Assembly: GCA_030377945.1 (NCBI GenBank)
Contig: JAUCGD010000047.1
Coordinates: 1-19,532, forward strand
Direction of reading: 5' to 3'
Length of the DNA: 19,532 nt
From: Desulfobacterales bacterium HSG17
GTDB lineage: Bacteria > Desulfobacterota > Desulfobacteria > Desulfobacterales > Desulfococcaceae
Shown one piece after another: positions 7,058-15,344 of this stretch (the stretch's first letter is position 1; the number at the start of each line of letters is the position of its first letter). Both the position numbers and the translations under genes were made by a program. Under the pieces are notes generated by a model that was given only the letters and a program-made list of their open reading frames with translations, was not told where the DNA came from and did not search any database.

Positions 7058-8113
7058 CTAAGATAGGTCTGGCCTGGGCAGTCTTCTTACCAGGCCGTCC
7101 AGTTCCGATTTCCTGTGACATGCTGCCATATGAAGTTTTTCCGGCAGATTGGTTTTATTAACTGCTTCCATTTGAGGTTCATGGGTGCGGCATTTGTCTA
7201 TAACAAATGGGCATCTTGTGTGAAACCTGCATCCCCCAGGTGGATTTATGGGTGAAGGGACATCACCGGAAAGTACCATGCGCCTGGATTTATAATCTAT
7301 GTCAGGCACAGGGATACCGGAAAGCAGGGCATGGGTATATGGGTGAGAAGGGTTTGAAAAAATTTCTTCTGTGGGAGCCAGTTCCACCATTTTACCCAGG
7401 TACATGACTGCAAGGCGGTTGCTTATATATTTAACCACAAGAAGATGGTGGGTGACAAATAAATAGGTCAGGTTAAGCCTGGTTTGTAAATCTTTGAGAA
7501 GATTTAATATCTGTGCCTGAACAGAAACATCAAGCGCAGATGTGGGTTCATCCAGGACAATGAAATCAGGGTTTGCTGCAATTGCTCTTGCCACTGCAAT
7601 GCGCTGGCGCTGGCCTCCGGAAAATTCATGGGGATAGCGCAGCAGGTGATCTCTGGTAAGCCCCACAAGGCCAAGAAGCTCTATAACCCGGTCTTCAAGT
7701 TCTTGAAAATTGAGTTTTTCCTGTTCCCTTAAAGGTTCTGCAATGATATTTTTTATCAGCATCCTGGGGTTTAAGGATGTGGTCGGGTCCTGGAAAACCA
7801 TCTGGAGCCGGGTTCTGATCCCGCTTTTTTTCATATTCCTGTGGCTGAGTGACGCAATATCTGTTGAATTATCAGGTTTGTTTTCAGGAAAATAAAGCAC
7901 CTTTCCGGCTGTTGGGTCATGCAGCCGCAAAATCGCCTTGCCTGTGGTTGTTTTTCCGCATCCTGATTCCCCAACCATGCCCAGGCACTCTCCCCTGTAA
8001 ATATCCAGGTCAATTCCGTCAAGAGCTTTGACTGCTCCAACCTGGCCCTGGAAAAGTCCTCCTGTAATCGGGTAATGCTTTTTCAGGTTCTTTATTTCAA
8101 ATATTTTTTTCAT
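7058..8113 (-). CDS. oppF: Peptide/nickel-type ABC importer ATPase, OppF/DppF family
   Basis: One of the two cytoplasmic ATPases that power the importer encoded by this operon. In the 351 residues: Walker A GESGCGKT (48-55), Q-loop FQDP (107-110), signature FSGGQ (164-168), Walker B FIVLDEP (184-190), and the switch His222. The switch reads THHL where most relatives have THDL. The C-terminal oligopeptide-type region carries the Cys set C295, C301, C308 and C332, which binds an iron-sulfur cluster in some family members. It starts 9 bases after the oppD stop and is the last gene. The importer could be Opp, Dpp or nickel type; the substrate cannot be told, and the symbol is given by family only. 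Confidence 0.93.
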   Translation of the reverse strand: MKKIFEIKNLKKHYPITGGLFQGQVGAVKALDGIDLDIYRGECLGMVGESGCGKTTTGKAILRLHDPTAGKVLYFPENKPDNSTDIASLSHRNMKKSGIRTRLQMVFQDPTTSLNPRMLIKNIIAEPLREQEKLNFQELEDRVIELLGLVGLTRDHLLRYPHEFSGGQRQRIAVARAIAANPDFIVLDEPTSALDVSVQAQILNLLKDLQTRLNLTYLFVTHHLLVVKYISNRLAVMYLGKMVELAPTEEIFSNPSHPYTHALLSGIPVPDIDYKSRRMVLSGDVPSPINPPGGCRFHTRCPFVIDKCRTHEPQMEAVNKTNLPEKLHMAACHRKSELDGLVRRLPRPDLS

Positions 8114-8122
8114 AATCTGGTT

Positions 8123-9289
8123 TTATAATTTGGTTTCCGGGTAAAAACAGGCCACATAATGATTTTCTCCAAGTTCCGTAAGTTCAGGCAGCTTTTTGGT
8201 GCATGGCTCTCCTGCCCGCGGGCATCTTGGATGAAATCTGCAACCGGAAGGAGGTGAAACCAGGTTGGGAACATTACCCTCAATGCTGTCAAGCTCGCCT
8301 TTATGGGAAATTCTGGGTACTGCATTAAGTAAGGCGCGGGTATAGGGATGGCATGGAGAATTGAATAAATCCCTGACATCTGCCACTTCGCATAAATTCC
8401 CAGCATACATTACCCCGACCCTGTCACATGTTTCAGCCACAACTCCCAGGTCATGGGTAATAAGCAGGATGGAAGATATTTCCGTTTTTTTAAGATTCCT
8501 GAGAAGCTCCAGTATCTGTGCCTGAATAGTAACGTCAAGGTTGGATGTGGCCTCGTCAGCAATTAGCAGAACAGGGCTGCAAGCAAGGGCGATGGCTATA
8601 ACAATGCGTTGTTTCATGCCACCTGAAAGATTATGAGGATAAAGCTTCAGTACCTCTTCCGGGTTGGGAATCCCAAGCTTTCCCATAATTTCAGCAGAAC
8701 GGGAAATAGCTTCTTTTTTCAGTCTTTTATTCCAGAGATTTATAATAGGGATTTTACTTGAAATTTTTAAAATCAGGGATTCAGGATTGATTGCTCCGAT
8801 TTTATATAATTTTTGCTGAAATGCTTTAAAAGGGAAAAATATCCGGCATTCAGGGGAGTTAAGATCATCAAGAATTTTTTGACTCATTTCCTGTTTTCTG
8901 TGAAAAAAATAGCTTTCGGCAATCTGTTCCCCAATACGCATAATAGGATTTAAAGCTGCATTAGGCTCTTGGAATATCATGGAAATCTGATCTCCGCGAA
9001 GGTTCTCCATATAGGATTCGGATTTCTTGAGCAGATCAATCCCCTGCTGTTCTCCATTTTTTTCAGAAGGGGGATAAAAAATAACCTGTCCTGCCTCGAT
9101 CTTTCCAGGTTCCTGGACAATACGCATAAGTGAGCGCACAAAAACACTCTTGCCGCAGCCTGATTCTCCCACAAGACCAAAGGTCAGGCCGTGAGCAACC
9201 GGAATTGAAACCATGTTCAGCGCTTTAACAACACCTTCATATGTATAGAAATTTGTAACCAGGTCTATGGATTTTATGATTTCAGGCAT
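8123..9289 (-). CDS. oppD: Peptide/nickel-type ABC importer ATPase, OppD/DppD family, with an internal insertion
   Basis: Partner ATPase of the neighbouring OppF-like protein. Seen in 388 residues: Walker A GESGCGKS (41-48), Q-loop Gln107, signature LSGGM (222-226), Walker B LLIADEA (241-247, Ala replacing the common Pro), NLDV, and His279. Oligopeptide-type C-terminal Cys residues are C350, C356, C363 and C381. Between the Q-loop and the signature lies a Lys-rich stretch of about 55-60 residues (about 133-192) that standard OppD proteins lack; it should project from the helical subdomain. The stop of oppC is two bases upstream of the ATG, so translation is probably coupled. Confidence 0.93.
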   Translation of the reverse strand: MPEIIKSIDLVTNFYTYEGVVKALNMVSIPVAHGLTFGLVGESGCGKSVFVRSLMRIVQEPGKIEAGQVIFYPPSEKNGEQQGIDLLKKSESYMENLRGDQISMIFQEPNAALNPIMRIGEQIAESYFFHRKQEMSQKILDDLNSPECRIFFPFKAFQQKLYKIGAINPESLILKISSKIPIINLWNKRLKKEAISRSAEIMGKLGIPNPEEVLKLYPHNLSGGMKQRIVIAIALACSPVLLIADEATSNLDVTIQAQILELLRNLKKTEISSILLITHDLGVVAETCDRVGVMYAGNLCEVADVRDLFNSPCHPYTRALLNAVPRISHKGELDSIEGNVPNLVSPPSGCRFHPRCPRAGEPCTKKLPELTELGENHYVACFYPETKL

Positions 9290-9291
9290 GT

Positions 9292-10203
9292 TTACCCCCT
9301 TCTCAACCTGGGATCAAAAGCATCTCTTAAAGCATCCCCGATCAGGTTCCATGCAAGCACAAAAAGCACTATACAGCCTCCGGGAATTACAATGGTGTAC
9401 CAAAATCGCAATGGATCATCAGGCGGGCCAACAATATAATTTCTGGCAAGGGCTACCATCTGTCCCCAGTCTGCATACCCTTTAGGCGCTCCCAGTCCTA
9501 CAAAGCTCATGAACGATGCTGTTATAACCATTGATCCCATATCCATAAAAGCAATTACCATTACAGGGTAAATGGCATTGGGCAGGATATGGCGAAACAT
9601 TATTTTTATATCAGATACGCCCATAAGCTTGGCAGCCTGGACATATTCCTGGTTTCTAAGGGTTAAAATACCTGAACGCATAACCCTGACATAGTTTCGC
9701 CATGTTACGGCAGCCAGGGCTATCATGATATTTTCCAGGCCCCGGCCAAAAGCAACTACAATGGCCATTGCCAGTACCAGGGTAGGTATGGCAAAGATAA
9801 TATCCACAAACCTCATGAGCAGTTCGTCAATAATTCCGCCGTAATATCCGGCTATTATGCCAAGAGCCACCCCAATAAAAGAGGCAAAACCCACAACAAA
9901 AAAACCAATTTTAAAAGCTGTTCTTGTTCCCCAAATTACTCCGTAGAAAATATCATACTGACCTGATGTTGTGCCGAAAATCAGTTTTTCAGATGGCGGT
10001 TTTGGTGTTGAGGAATATCCTTTATGGGGCATTTTATATGGATTATCAGGATATTTGGGCGGTGCTATATAAGGGGCAAAAACAGCTATGAATATAAAAA
10101 AAGCAAGAAGGGTAAAACCCAGTATGGCTGTGGGATTTTTAAATATTCTGCTCAAAGTAAATTTCAGTTCCCGCAGACGGGGATATTTATTTGTTTTCTT
10201 CAT
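9292..10203 (-). CDS. oppC: Peptide/nickel-type ABC importer permease, OppC/DppC family
   Basis: A 303-residue inner-membrane permease with the family's layout: a cytoplasmic N-terminal segment, a first membrane helix at about 26-49 (AILGFTLLAFFIFIAVFAPY), a periplasmic loop, then a five-helix core. The coupling EAA loop is EYVQAAKLMGVSDIKIMFRH, followed by ILPN, which docks on the ATPases. It ends with the typical GDALRDAFDPRL. The ATG overlaps the oppB TAA by one base (TAATG). It pairs with OppB to form the channel for the periplasmic binding protein's ligand. Confidence 0.94.
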   Translation of the reverse strand: MKKTNKYPRLRELKFTLSRIFKNPTAILGFTLLAFFIFIAVFAPYIAPPKYPDNPYKMPHKGYSSTPKPPSEKLIFGTTSGQYDIFYGVIWGTRTAFKIGFFVVGFASFIGVALGIIAGYYGGIIDELLMRFVDIIFAIPTLVLAMAIVVAFGRGLENIMIALAAVTWRNYVRVMRSGILTLRNQEYVQAAKLMGVSDIKIMFRHILPNAIYPVMVIAFMDMGSMVITASFMSFVGLGAPKGYADWGQMVALARNYIVGPPDDPLRFWYTIVIPGGCIVLFVLAWNLIGDALRDAFDPRLRRG

Positions 10204-11234
10204 TATACAAGTCGGATCCTGGGATCAACAGCAGCATATAAAATATCTATTATCAGGTTGGTGAATACAAAAACCAGGCCCATAAACATACAAAGACACA
10301 TGAGTACAGGCATATCCAGCTGTGTGGCTGATTCTGCAAGCCACCAGCCCATGCCCTGCCGGTTAAATACCACTTCCACTGCAATACTTCCTTCCATTGA
10401 AAAGGCCACAAGCTGTCCTGCAACGGTAATCACAGGAATAAGTGCATTTTTCCTGGCATGTTTAATATAGATTGTTTTTTTATCAGCTCCTTTGGCCTGG
10501 GCTGTAATAATATAGTCTTTTGACAATTCTTCAACCATGCCGGAACGCATAACACGCATGAGAAGAGCCACAACAACTATTACCTGGGTCATGACCGGTA
10601 AAAAAAGATGGGTCAGTGCATTCCATGTAATATCAGGACGGCCGTTTAGAATCCCGTCTAGTGTAAACATACCTGTAAATCTTGTAAATTTATCAGGATT
10701 ATCCATTATAAAAATGCTTATATTGTCGCTTATAATTCCCGGAGGAAAAATTCGCCAGTATCCGTATAAAACCATGAGGAGAATTAAGGCAAAAAGAAAG
10801 GTTGGCAAAGACCAGGCAATAATGGCAAATACCCGCATAATATGGTCAAACCATGTATTGCGGCGGATAGCAGAATGAGTGCCCAGCCAGATACCGAGCA
10901 TGATAATCAGCGGTGAGGAGAATAGATTTAATTCCAGGGTAATGGGAAAATACATCCAAAACGCATCCCATACCGGTCTGGCAGCTACAAGAGACCAGCC
11001 CAGATTGCCGGCCCCCATTTCTTTTATCCACCTTGTATATTGAATATAAAAAGGGTCATCCAGGCCGTATTGCTCAATAAGCCGTGGAATATCTTTGGCC
11101 TGCTGGGGCGAGTTGACATAAGCCGCGGCCCTGCGTTCAGGGCTGAAGGTCATGAGGATGCTGAAGATAAGAAGCGAGACCCCGAAAAGAACCAGGAATA
11201 AAAATAAAAATCTTCGTGTAATAAATGCTGCCAT
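10203..11234 (-). CDS. oppB: Peptide/nickel-type ABC importer permease, OppB/DppB family
   Basis: The second channel subunit, 343 residues from the chosen start. A first helix FLFLFLVLFGVSLLIFSI lies directly after MAAFITRR, followed by the conserved YGLDDPFYIQY and the EAA loop DYIITAQAKGADKKTIYIKH. It ends DILYAAVDPRIRLV. The frame is open up to 11333, but those extra 33 residues are coded by a REP-like hairpin and look unnatural, while the ATG at 11234 has GGAG seven to eight bases upstream. I therefore start at 11234. Confidence 0.93.
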   Translation of the reverse strand: MAAFITRRFLFLFLVLFGVSLLIFSILMTFSPERRAAAYVNSPQQAKDIPRLIEQYGLDDPFYIQYTRWIKEMGAGNLGWSLVAARPVWDAFWMYFPITLELNLFSSPLIIMLGIWLGTHSAIRRNTWFDHIMRVFAIIAWSLPTFLFALILLMVLYGYWRIFPPGIISDNISIFIMDNPDKFTRFTGMFTLDGILNGRPDITWNALTHLFLPVMTQVIVVVALLMRVMRSGMVEELSKDYIITAQAKGADKKTIYIKHARKNALIPVITVAGQLVAFSMEGSIAVEVVFNRQGMGWWLAESATQLDMPVLMCLCMFMGLVFVFTNLIIDILYAAVDPRIRLV

Positions 11235-11300
11235 TACTTCTCCAGTCCTGTTCACACCCAGAAAAATATAAGTATCTGCATAAATTTCATAACATTTCTT

Positions 11301-11348
11301 GTAGGGGCAACCCCCTGTGCTGCCCTTGTTCAAGGGCAGGCACAGGGG
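11301..11348. repeat. GTAG-led hairpin between the binding-protein and permease genes
   Basis: GTAGGGGCAACC is followed by a long hairpin: CCCCTGTG (11312-11319) and TGCCCTTG (11321-11328) pair with CAAGGGCA (11331-11338) and CACAGGGG (11341-11348), with small internal bulges and a TT loop. It lies in the 136-bp gap after the binding-protein gene. No T-run follows. A hairpin here may protect the upstream mRNA and favour excess binding protein, as REP elements do in E. coli malE-malF (known precedent; inference here). Confidence 0.8.
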
Positions 11349-11370
11349 ATTGGAAGTTCCCTAAGATATT

Positions 11371-13122
11371 TTATTCCTTGCTAATACGTTTCAGATCTTC
11401 CCATTCCTGGTTAAACAGGGGATTGGGAACATAACCTTTTACATTATCCCTGTATGCCCTGACATCAATCTGTTGATAAAGGGGAACAGCAACAGCATCT
11501 TCATACCAGATGTCTTGAAGCCTGGAGTAAACCTCATTTCGTTTTGACGGATCTATATTGGCAATTCCCTGATCGCAGAGTTTATCAGATTCAGGATTAT
11601 TATAAGCCATGAAACGTCCGTAAACACCTTGTGAGTGCATAAATGTATAGAGAAAATTATGGGGATCAGCATAATCTGCTCCCCAGCCTATGAGAAATAT
11701 CGGGTACATGAAATTCCTGTACTGCACAAGATAATCCTTCCAGTCCACATTGCGTACCTCAATTTTAAATTTGGGATTAAGGGATGTAATATTTTCCGCA
11801 AGCATGTGAGCTGCTGCTTCACGCATTTCATTGCCAGTATTGTGGGTAATAATCATTTTAAAGCCCTTGTTCCATACTTTTCCGTTCCAGGCTTTTTTCA
11901 TGTATTCTTTTGCTTTTTCCAGGTCAAACTCATACACAGGAACATTTTTATGATACGGAAGTCCTTCAATATTAGGGTTTGTGGGCATGATAACCAGGTT
12001 GTTAAACACATCTTCTTTATATAATTTCCTGTCAAAAGCATGGAGAAATGCCTTGCGCACATTAATATCTGAGAAAAAATCAGGGGGGATACCGTTGCCG
12101 TCAAGCTTGCCTGAGCCAATATTGGTATTGCCCTTGGGTTCAATTTTCTGGCATAAGCAGGCTGCTGACATGGAAAGCTGGGGAACTTCATATAATTTCA
12201 AACCTTTCATGGCCTGAACTTCAGGTACATATGGAGTATCCACAAGTACCCTGTCTGCATCCCCGTTTTGCAGCATAAGCTTCCTTGTACTCCATTCTTT
12301 TACATATTTGAAGATTGCGTTTTTTATTTGAGGCTTCTTGCCCCAATATCCGTCAAATCTTTCAAATATAAAGTGTTTTGAAGGCTCCCAGGATTTCATT
12401 TTATATGCGCCTGTGCCATTGGCAATTTTCTGAAGAGGCTCATGACCGGGCGCAGGTTTGTTATATTTTGCCGCATTTGCAATATTGCCGTCCCAGCACC
12501 CATTGGATATTGACCATTGTTTATCAATTATAACCGATGAATTATAAGAAAGAATACCCATAAGAGGCGGATAAGGCGCTGGAAGATGAAAAATAACCTG
12601 GTCTCCTTTAGCTTCAACAGCTTTGTCTATTATATCAAAAATTCCGTCAATGATTTTACCCTGGGAATCACGGGTAGAGCCTTTTCCTGTAAGAGCTTCC
12701 AAAAGCATCCACATAGGCCCGCCGTCAGGATCAGCTATCATATTACGTTTAAAGGAATATACCACATCTTCAGGTGTCAAATCTTCGCCTTTTTGAAACT
12801 TGACACCTTTTTTTATGGTAAATGTATATGTTTTTCCGTCAGCAGCTATTCCTTTGTTTTCAACAGAAGGCACTTCAGAAGCCAGCATTGGAACAAATTT
12901 GTCAGTGGCAGAACCGTCAAAGAAAATTAATGTTTCATAGATATTTAACACCCTTTGCTGGCTCACAGTATCATATGCCACACAGGGATCAAGGGTTCTG
13001 AGGGTTCCGTATCCTGCAAACACATAAGTATCAGGGCTGCTTGCAGCAATTGCATGGGAAAATCCTGAAATTGATACCATGCAGAAAATCAGCATAATTG
13101 TCATTGCAAATCTTTTTTTCAT
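11371..13122 (-). CDS. oppA: Periplasmic peptide/nickel-binding protein of ABC importer (SBP family 5)
   Basis: The 583-residue protein begins with a signal peptide, MKKRFAMTIMLIFCMVSISG, with likely cleavage near AIA-A. The family-5 solute-binding fold follows: TLDPCVAYDTVSQQRVLNIYETL, GKTYTFTIKKGVKFQKGEDLTPEDVVYSFKR (split across about 90-125), and the C-terminal YSRLQDIWYEDAVAVPLYQQ. The frame extends up to 13194, but the ATG at 13122 has AAAGGAG seven bases upstream and opens directly on the signal peptide. It captures the ligand in the periplasm and delivers it to OppB/OppC. Being first in the operon fits its need for excess. Substrate unknown: peptides are likely, but the family also includes nickel and other binders. 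Confidence 0.93.
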   Translation of the reverse strand: MKKRFAMTIMLIFCMVSISGFSHAIAASSPDTYVFAGYGTLRTLDPCVAYDTVSQQRVLNIYETLIFFDGSATDKFVPMLASEVPSVENKGIAADGKTYTFTIKKGVKFQKGEDLTPEDVVYSFKRNMIADPDGGPMWMLLEALTGKGSTRDSQGKIIDGIFDIIDKAVEAKGDQVIFHLPAPYPPLMGILSYNSSVIIDKQWSISNGCWDGNIANAAKYNKPAPGHEPLQKIANGTGAYKMKSWEPSKHFIFERFDGYWGKKPQIKNAIFKYVKEWSTRKLMLQNGDADRVLVDTPYVPEVQAMKGLKLYEVPQLSMSAACLCQKIEPKGNTNIGSGKLDGNGIPPDFFSDINVRKAFLHAFDRKLYKEDVFNNLVIMPTNPNIEGLPYHKNVPVYEFDLEKAKEYMKKAWNGKVWNKGFKMIITHNTGNEMREAAAHMLAENITSLNPKFKIEVRNVDWKDYLVQYRNFMYPIFLIGWGADYADPHNFLYTFMHSQGVYGRFMAYNNPESDKLCDQGIANIDPSKRNEVYSRLQDIWYEDAVAVPLYQQIDVRAYRDNVKGYVPNPLFNQEWEDLKRISKE

Positions 13123-13269
13123 TGGATCTCCTTTAAGCTTAAAATTATTAATATCATACAAAATTCCAAATTTCATAATATCAGTCCATAGCATAATAAA
13201 AACATGATCTCAATATTTGTTAATCCGGTTTTTAATATCTTGGGTTTCATCTTCATAAAGGTTTTTGTA

Positions 13270-13299
13270 TTGCTTTATCCTGTTCCCTGAGATTATACT
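13270..13299 (+). promoter_or_regulatory. Candidate promoter for the NUDIX gene
   Basis: TTGCTT (13270-13275), 18-nt spacer, TATACT (13294-13299). The inverted pair CCTGTT (13279-13284) and AACAGG (13303-13308) brackets the -10 and could be an operator. Moderate match only. Confidence 0.4.
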
Positions 13300-13362
13300 G
13301 TTAACAGGCAGACATTGCAGGGAACGGTTAGCCCACCTGCCTGCAAAGGATTTTATGATTTT

Positions 13363-13854
13363 ATGCAAAAAACAAAGAATATTATGACTTCATTTATTGA
13401 TAAGCTCTGGCAGATGGCATATATTGCTGCATACAGGATTATGCTCTGTATCTGGTATATTTTTAAACTCCAGTCAAGAGGAGCCTGTGTAGCTGTATGG
13501 CATGACAACAGGGTTGTTCTTATAAAAAATTCATATAAACCCCATTATTCACTTCCTGGGGGTAATGTGGAAAAAGGAGAACTGCCCCTTGATGCTGCTT
13601 TGAGAGAGCTTGCAGAAGAGGTAGGCATCCGGGTAAATAAAAAACAGCTTGGTTTTATCGGGGATTTTGAAAATCCCCTTGAATATAAAAAAGATGTTAT
13701 AAGCCTGTTTGAGCTTAAACTTGAGGAAAAACCGGTGTTAAAGGTTGATAATCGTGAAGTGATCTGGGCAGGGTTAAAAACTCCCCAGGAAGCTGTTGAT
13801 ATGGGGGTATTTCCTGTGTTGAGACCTTATTTTATCGGGAAGTTCAAGTATTAA
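13363..13854 (+). CDS. NUDIX hydrolase
   Basis: NUDIX enzymes cleave nucleoside diphosphates linked to other groups. The full NUDIX box is present: G-x5-E-x7-REL-AEE-V-GI (from GGNVEKGE to EEVGI), with the catalytic Glu pair in RELAEEVG. The segment before it, ACVAVWHDNRVVLIKNSY, is the usual first strands. N-terminal to the domain is a hydrophobic stretch, MAYIAAYRIMLCIWYIF, unusual for a NUDIX protein and possibly a membrane contact. The start is uncertain: ATG 13363 has AAGGA twelve bases upstream, ATG 13384 (156 aa) is also possible, and a TTG at 13315 seems unlikely. The substrate cannot be predicted. The gene is divergent from the importer operon. Confidence 0.88.
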   Translation: MQKTKNIMTSFIDKLWQMAYIAAYRIMLCIWYIFKLQSRGACVAVWHDNRVVLIKNSYKPHYSLPGGNVEKGELPLDAALRELAEEVGIRVNKKQLGFIGDFENPLEYKKDVISLFELKLEEKPVLKVDNREVIWAGLKTPQEAVDMGVFPVLRPYFIGKFKY

Positions 13855-13884
13855 AAATTATTCCTGACAATTAAAAACCTTCCA

Positions 13885-13989
13885 TTACCCACAGATGTGC
13901 CTTTGCAATTGCATCAGAGTTGTTGAAGCTTTATCCTTTGATCTCAGATACTCTATAACAATATCCGTATCAATCAGAATATCTTCCAT
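13885..13989 (-). pseudogene. Truncated VapC-like PIN-domain toxin
   Basis: ATG at 13989 opens a 34-residue ORF, MEDILIDTDIVIEYLRSK and onward, ending in TAA at 13885. IDTDIVIEYLR is the first strand and helix of PIN-domain RNases of the VapC type, including the first catalytic Asp. Full VapC toxins are about 130 residues, so most of the nuclease is gone. It overlaps the end of the antitoxin gene by 16 bases, the usual vapBC arrangement. In the next frame the sequence continues as SDAIAKAHLWVMEGF before a stop, which could be a relic of the toxin's C-terminal part after an internal deletion (inference). Confidence 0.65.
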
Positions 13990-14195
13990 TGATTTATGAT
14001 TTCCCTTCCTTTTTCAACAGCTTTGATATCTTCTTCAGTCCAGACATGGGTATTGTTAATTAACTTATCCAAGTTTTTTTGTTTTTCTTTATTGGAAATA
14101 GTAACCTTAATTCTGGTACCTTCCTCAAAAGGCAGATTTTTAATTTCCAGATATCCGCTTTTACCTATTATAGTATGCATTGTATGGCTAATCAT
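13974..14195 (-). CDS. VapB-like antitoxin
   Basis: A 73-residue protein, MISHTMHTIIGKSGYLEIKN and onward, with a short beta-rich N-terminus (LEIKNLPFEEGTRIKVTIS) of the kind that binds operator DNA in AbrB-like antitoxins. The charged C-terminal tail (WTEEDIKAVEKGREIINQW) would hold the toxin. The start is ATG 14195, six bases after AAGGAGG. The overlapping downstream ORF is a broken PIN toxin, so this antitoxin appears to be an orphan. It may still repress its promoter or neutralise related toxins. The exact subfamily is uncertain. Confidence 0.7.
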   Translation of the reverse strand: MISHTMHTIIGKSGYLEIKNLPFEEGTRIKVTISNKEKQKNLDKLINNTHVWTEEDIKAVEKGREIINQWKIF

Positions 14196-14208
14196 ATCTT
14201 CCTCCTTC

Positions 14209-14391
14209 TTACAAATCCTCCCCACTTAAAAACGCCTGCCATTTTTCAAGAATCCTCGGCAGATCATCATCAATCTCCCGTTCATCTACCTTCAGTTCCT
14301 CAACCCATCTATCCCCTTTTGCATTCTTCTGCAATTCATCAAGCACTCTTGGGAACACCAGTTCTGCCCCGTCTTCATCCTGGACATGCAC
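14209..14391 (-). CDS. Unrecognised short ORF, possibly the end of a frameshifted gene
   Basis: From GTG (14391), 60 acidic residues end in KVDEREIDDDLPRILEKW then QAFLSGEDL. The frame is open upstream to about 14442 as VDSPGKKGDTYRRHGNP. In a neighbouring frame, an ORF from ATG 14540 reads SRLKLIVQGK up to the A-rich GGGAAAAAGGG site near 14424-14434. Joining the two there would give one continuous protein, LKLIVQGKKGDTYRRHG. That suggests a frameshifted gene, 14209-14540. I do not recognise the family. The antitoxin ATG follows 13 bases after the stop, so the two may be co-transcribed. Confidence 0.45.
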   Translation of the reverse strand: MHVQDEDGAELVFPRVLDELQKNAKGDRWVEELKVDEREIDDDLPRILEKWQAFLSGEDL

Positions 14392-14622
14392 CGGATTCCC
14401 GTGCCTGCGGTAAGTATCGCCCTTTTTCCCTGGACTATCAACTTAAGCCGAGACACCTTTGATTTTAAAGGATTTTCTGCGATACTGTGAAGGCTTGAAG
14501 CTGCAAATGTTATGCACCATTTGAATTGAGAAAATGTCAATTTACAATTTTTACTATATTAAATGAGTATTGGCAGCAAAGGATAAATTATAGGAGAAGA
14601 ACTAAGATTATGGCATCAGGAA

Positions 14623-14654
14623 GAAAGAAAAAGGGCGGGACCGAAGCCCCGCCC
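14623..14654 (-). terminator. Rho-independent terminator of the metal-handling operon
   Basis: On the minus strand GGGCGGGGC, a TTCG tetraloop and GTCCCGCCC form a 9-bp stem (one G-U pair), followed at once by TTTTTCTTTC. It lies 8 bases after the ATPase gene's stop. The UUCG loop makes it exceptionally stable. Confidence 0.93.
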
Positions 14655-14662
14655 GGGTAATA

Positions 14663-15328
14663 TTACTTTATCCTGCCATCAGAAAGTTCAATTATTCTGT
14701 CCCCATATTCAGCATTTGTTTTGCTGTGGGTAACCATTATAATAGTTTGACCTTCTGCATTCAGTTTTTTCAAGAGATTCATTACCTCCGTAGAATTTCT
14801 GGAGTCAAGATTTCCTGTGGGCTCATCAGCAAAAAGTATAGGGGGGTCATTTACTATTGCCCGCGCAATAGCTACCCTTTCCTGTTCTCCGCCGGAGAGC
14901 TGGTTTGGCAGGCGAAGAGATTTATCATGCAAGCCCACACGTTCAAGGGCTGACATTGCAAGGTCGTTTTTTTCATTTTCATCATGGTGAGTTACAGCCA
15001 GTGGAAGCTGGACATTTTCCAGAACATTCAAATATGTGACAAGTTGAAATGACTGAAATATAAATCCCATAAACTCGCGTCGAAAATCTGCCTGTTTATT
15101 TTTTTTCAGCTTGTATATATTGATTCCTTCAATGAGTATCTCCCCGCTGCTGGGGCTGAGTAACCCGCCTATAATGGATAGAAAAGTGCTTTTTCCTGCT
15201 CCGGATTCTCCCATTACAGAGACAAATTCCCCCTGTTTGATGGTCATATCAATTCCTTTTACAGCAGCTACCCTGCCGGAACCGTTTCCGAATTCCATCA
15301 TAATGTTGTTTGCCTGAATATAGCTCAT
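14663..15328 (-). CDS. ABC transporter ATPase, LolD/MacB type
   Basis: A 221-residue ATPase of the branch that drives FtsX-like permeases (lipoprotein release, MacB export and relatives). Walker A GESGAGKS (40-47), Q-loop Gln92, signature LSGGE (144-148), Walker B ILFADEP (164-170), and switch His201 are all present. The length is typical for a stand-alone ATPase. ATG 15328 has AAGGAGG about 11 bases upstream and lies 16 bases after the permease stop. It is the last gene of the operon, with a terminator directly after. Such ATPases work mechanically on the periplasmic domains of their permease rather than moving substrate through the membrane, so it likely powers the neighbouring FtsX-type protein. 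Confidence 0.93.
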   Translation of the reverse strand: MSYIQANNIMMEFGNGSGRVAAVKGIDMTIKQGEFVSVMGESGAGKSTFLSIIGGLLSPSSGEILIEGINIYKLKKNKQADFRREFMGFIFQSFQLVTYLNVLENVQLPLAVTHHDENEKNDLAMSALERVGLHDKSLRLPNQLSGGEQERVAIARAIVNDPPILFADEPTGNLDSRNSTEVMNLLKKLNAEGQTIIMVTHSKTNAEYGDRIIELSDGRIK

Positions 15329-15344
15329 TTTCGTTACATCCTCC

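Noticed and set aside
11235..11333. N-terminal extension of OppB by 33 residues
   Set aside because: It is coded by a REP-like hairpin and lacks a ribosome site, whereas ATG 11234 has one and begins directly at the family's N-terminus.
13123..13194. Longer start for the binding protein
   Set aside because: It would bury the signal peptide 24 residues in; ATG 13122 has AAAGGAG at ideal distance.
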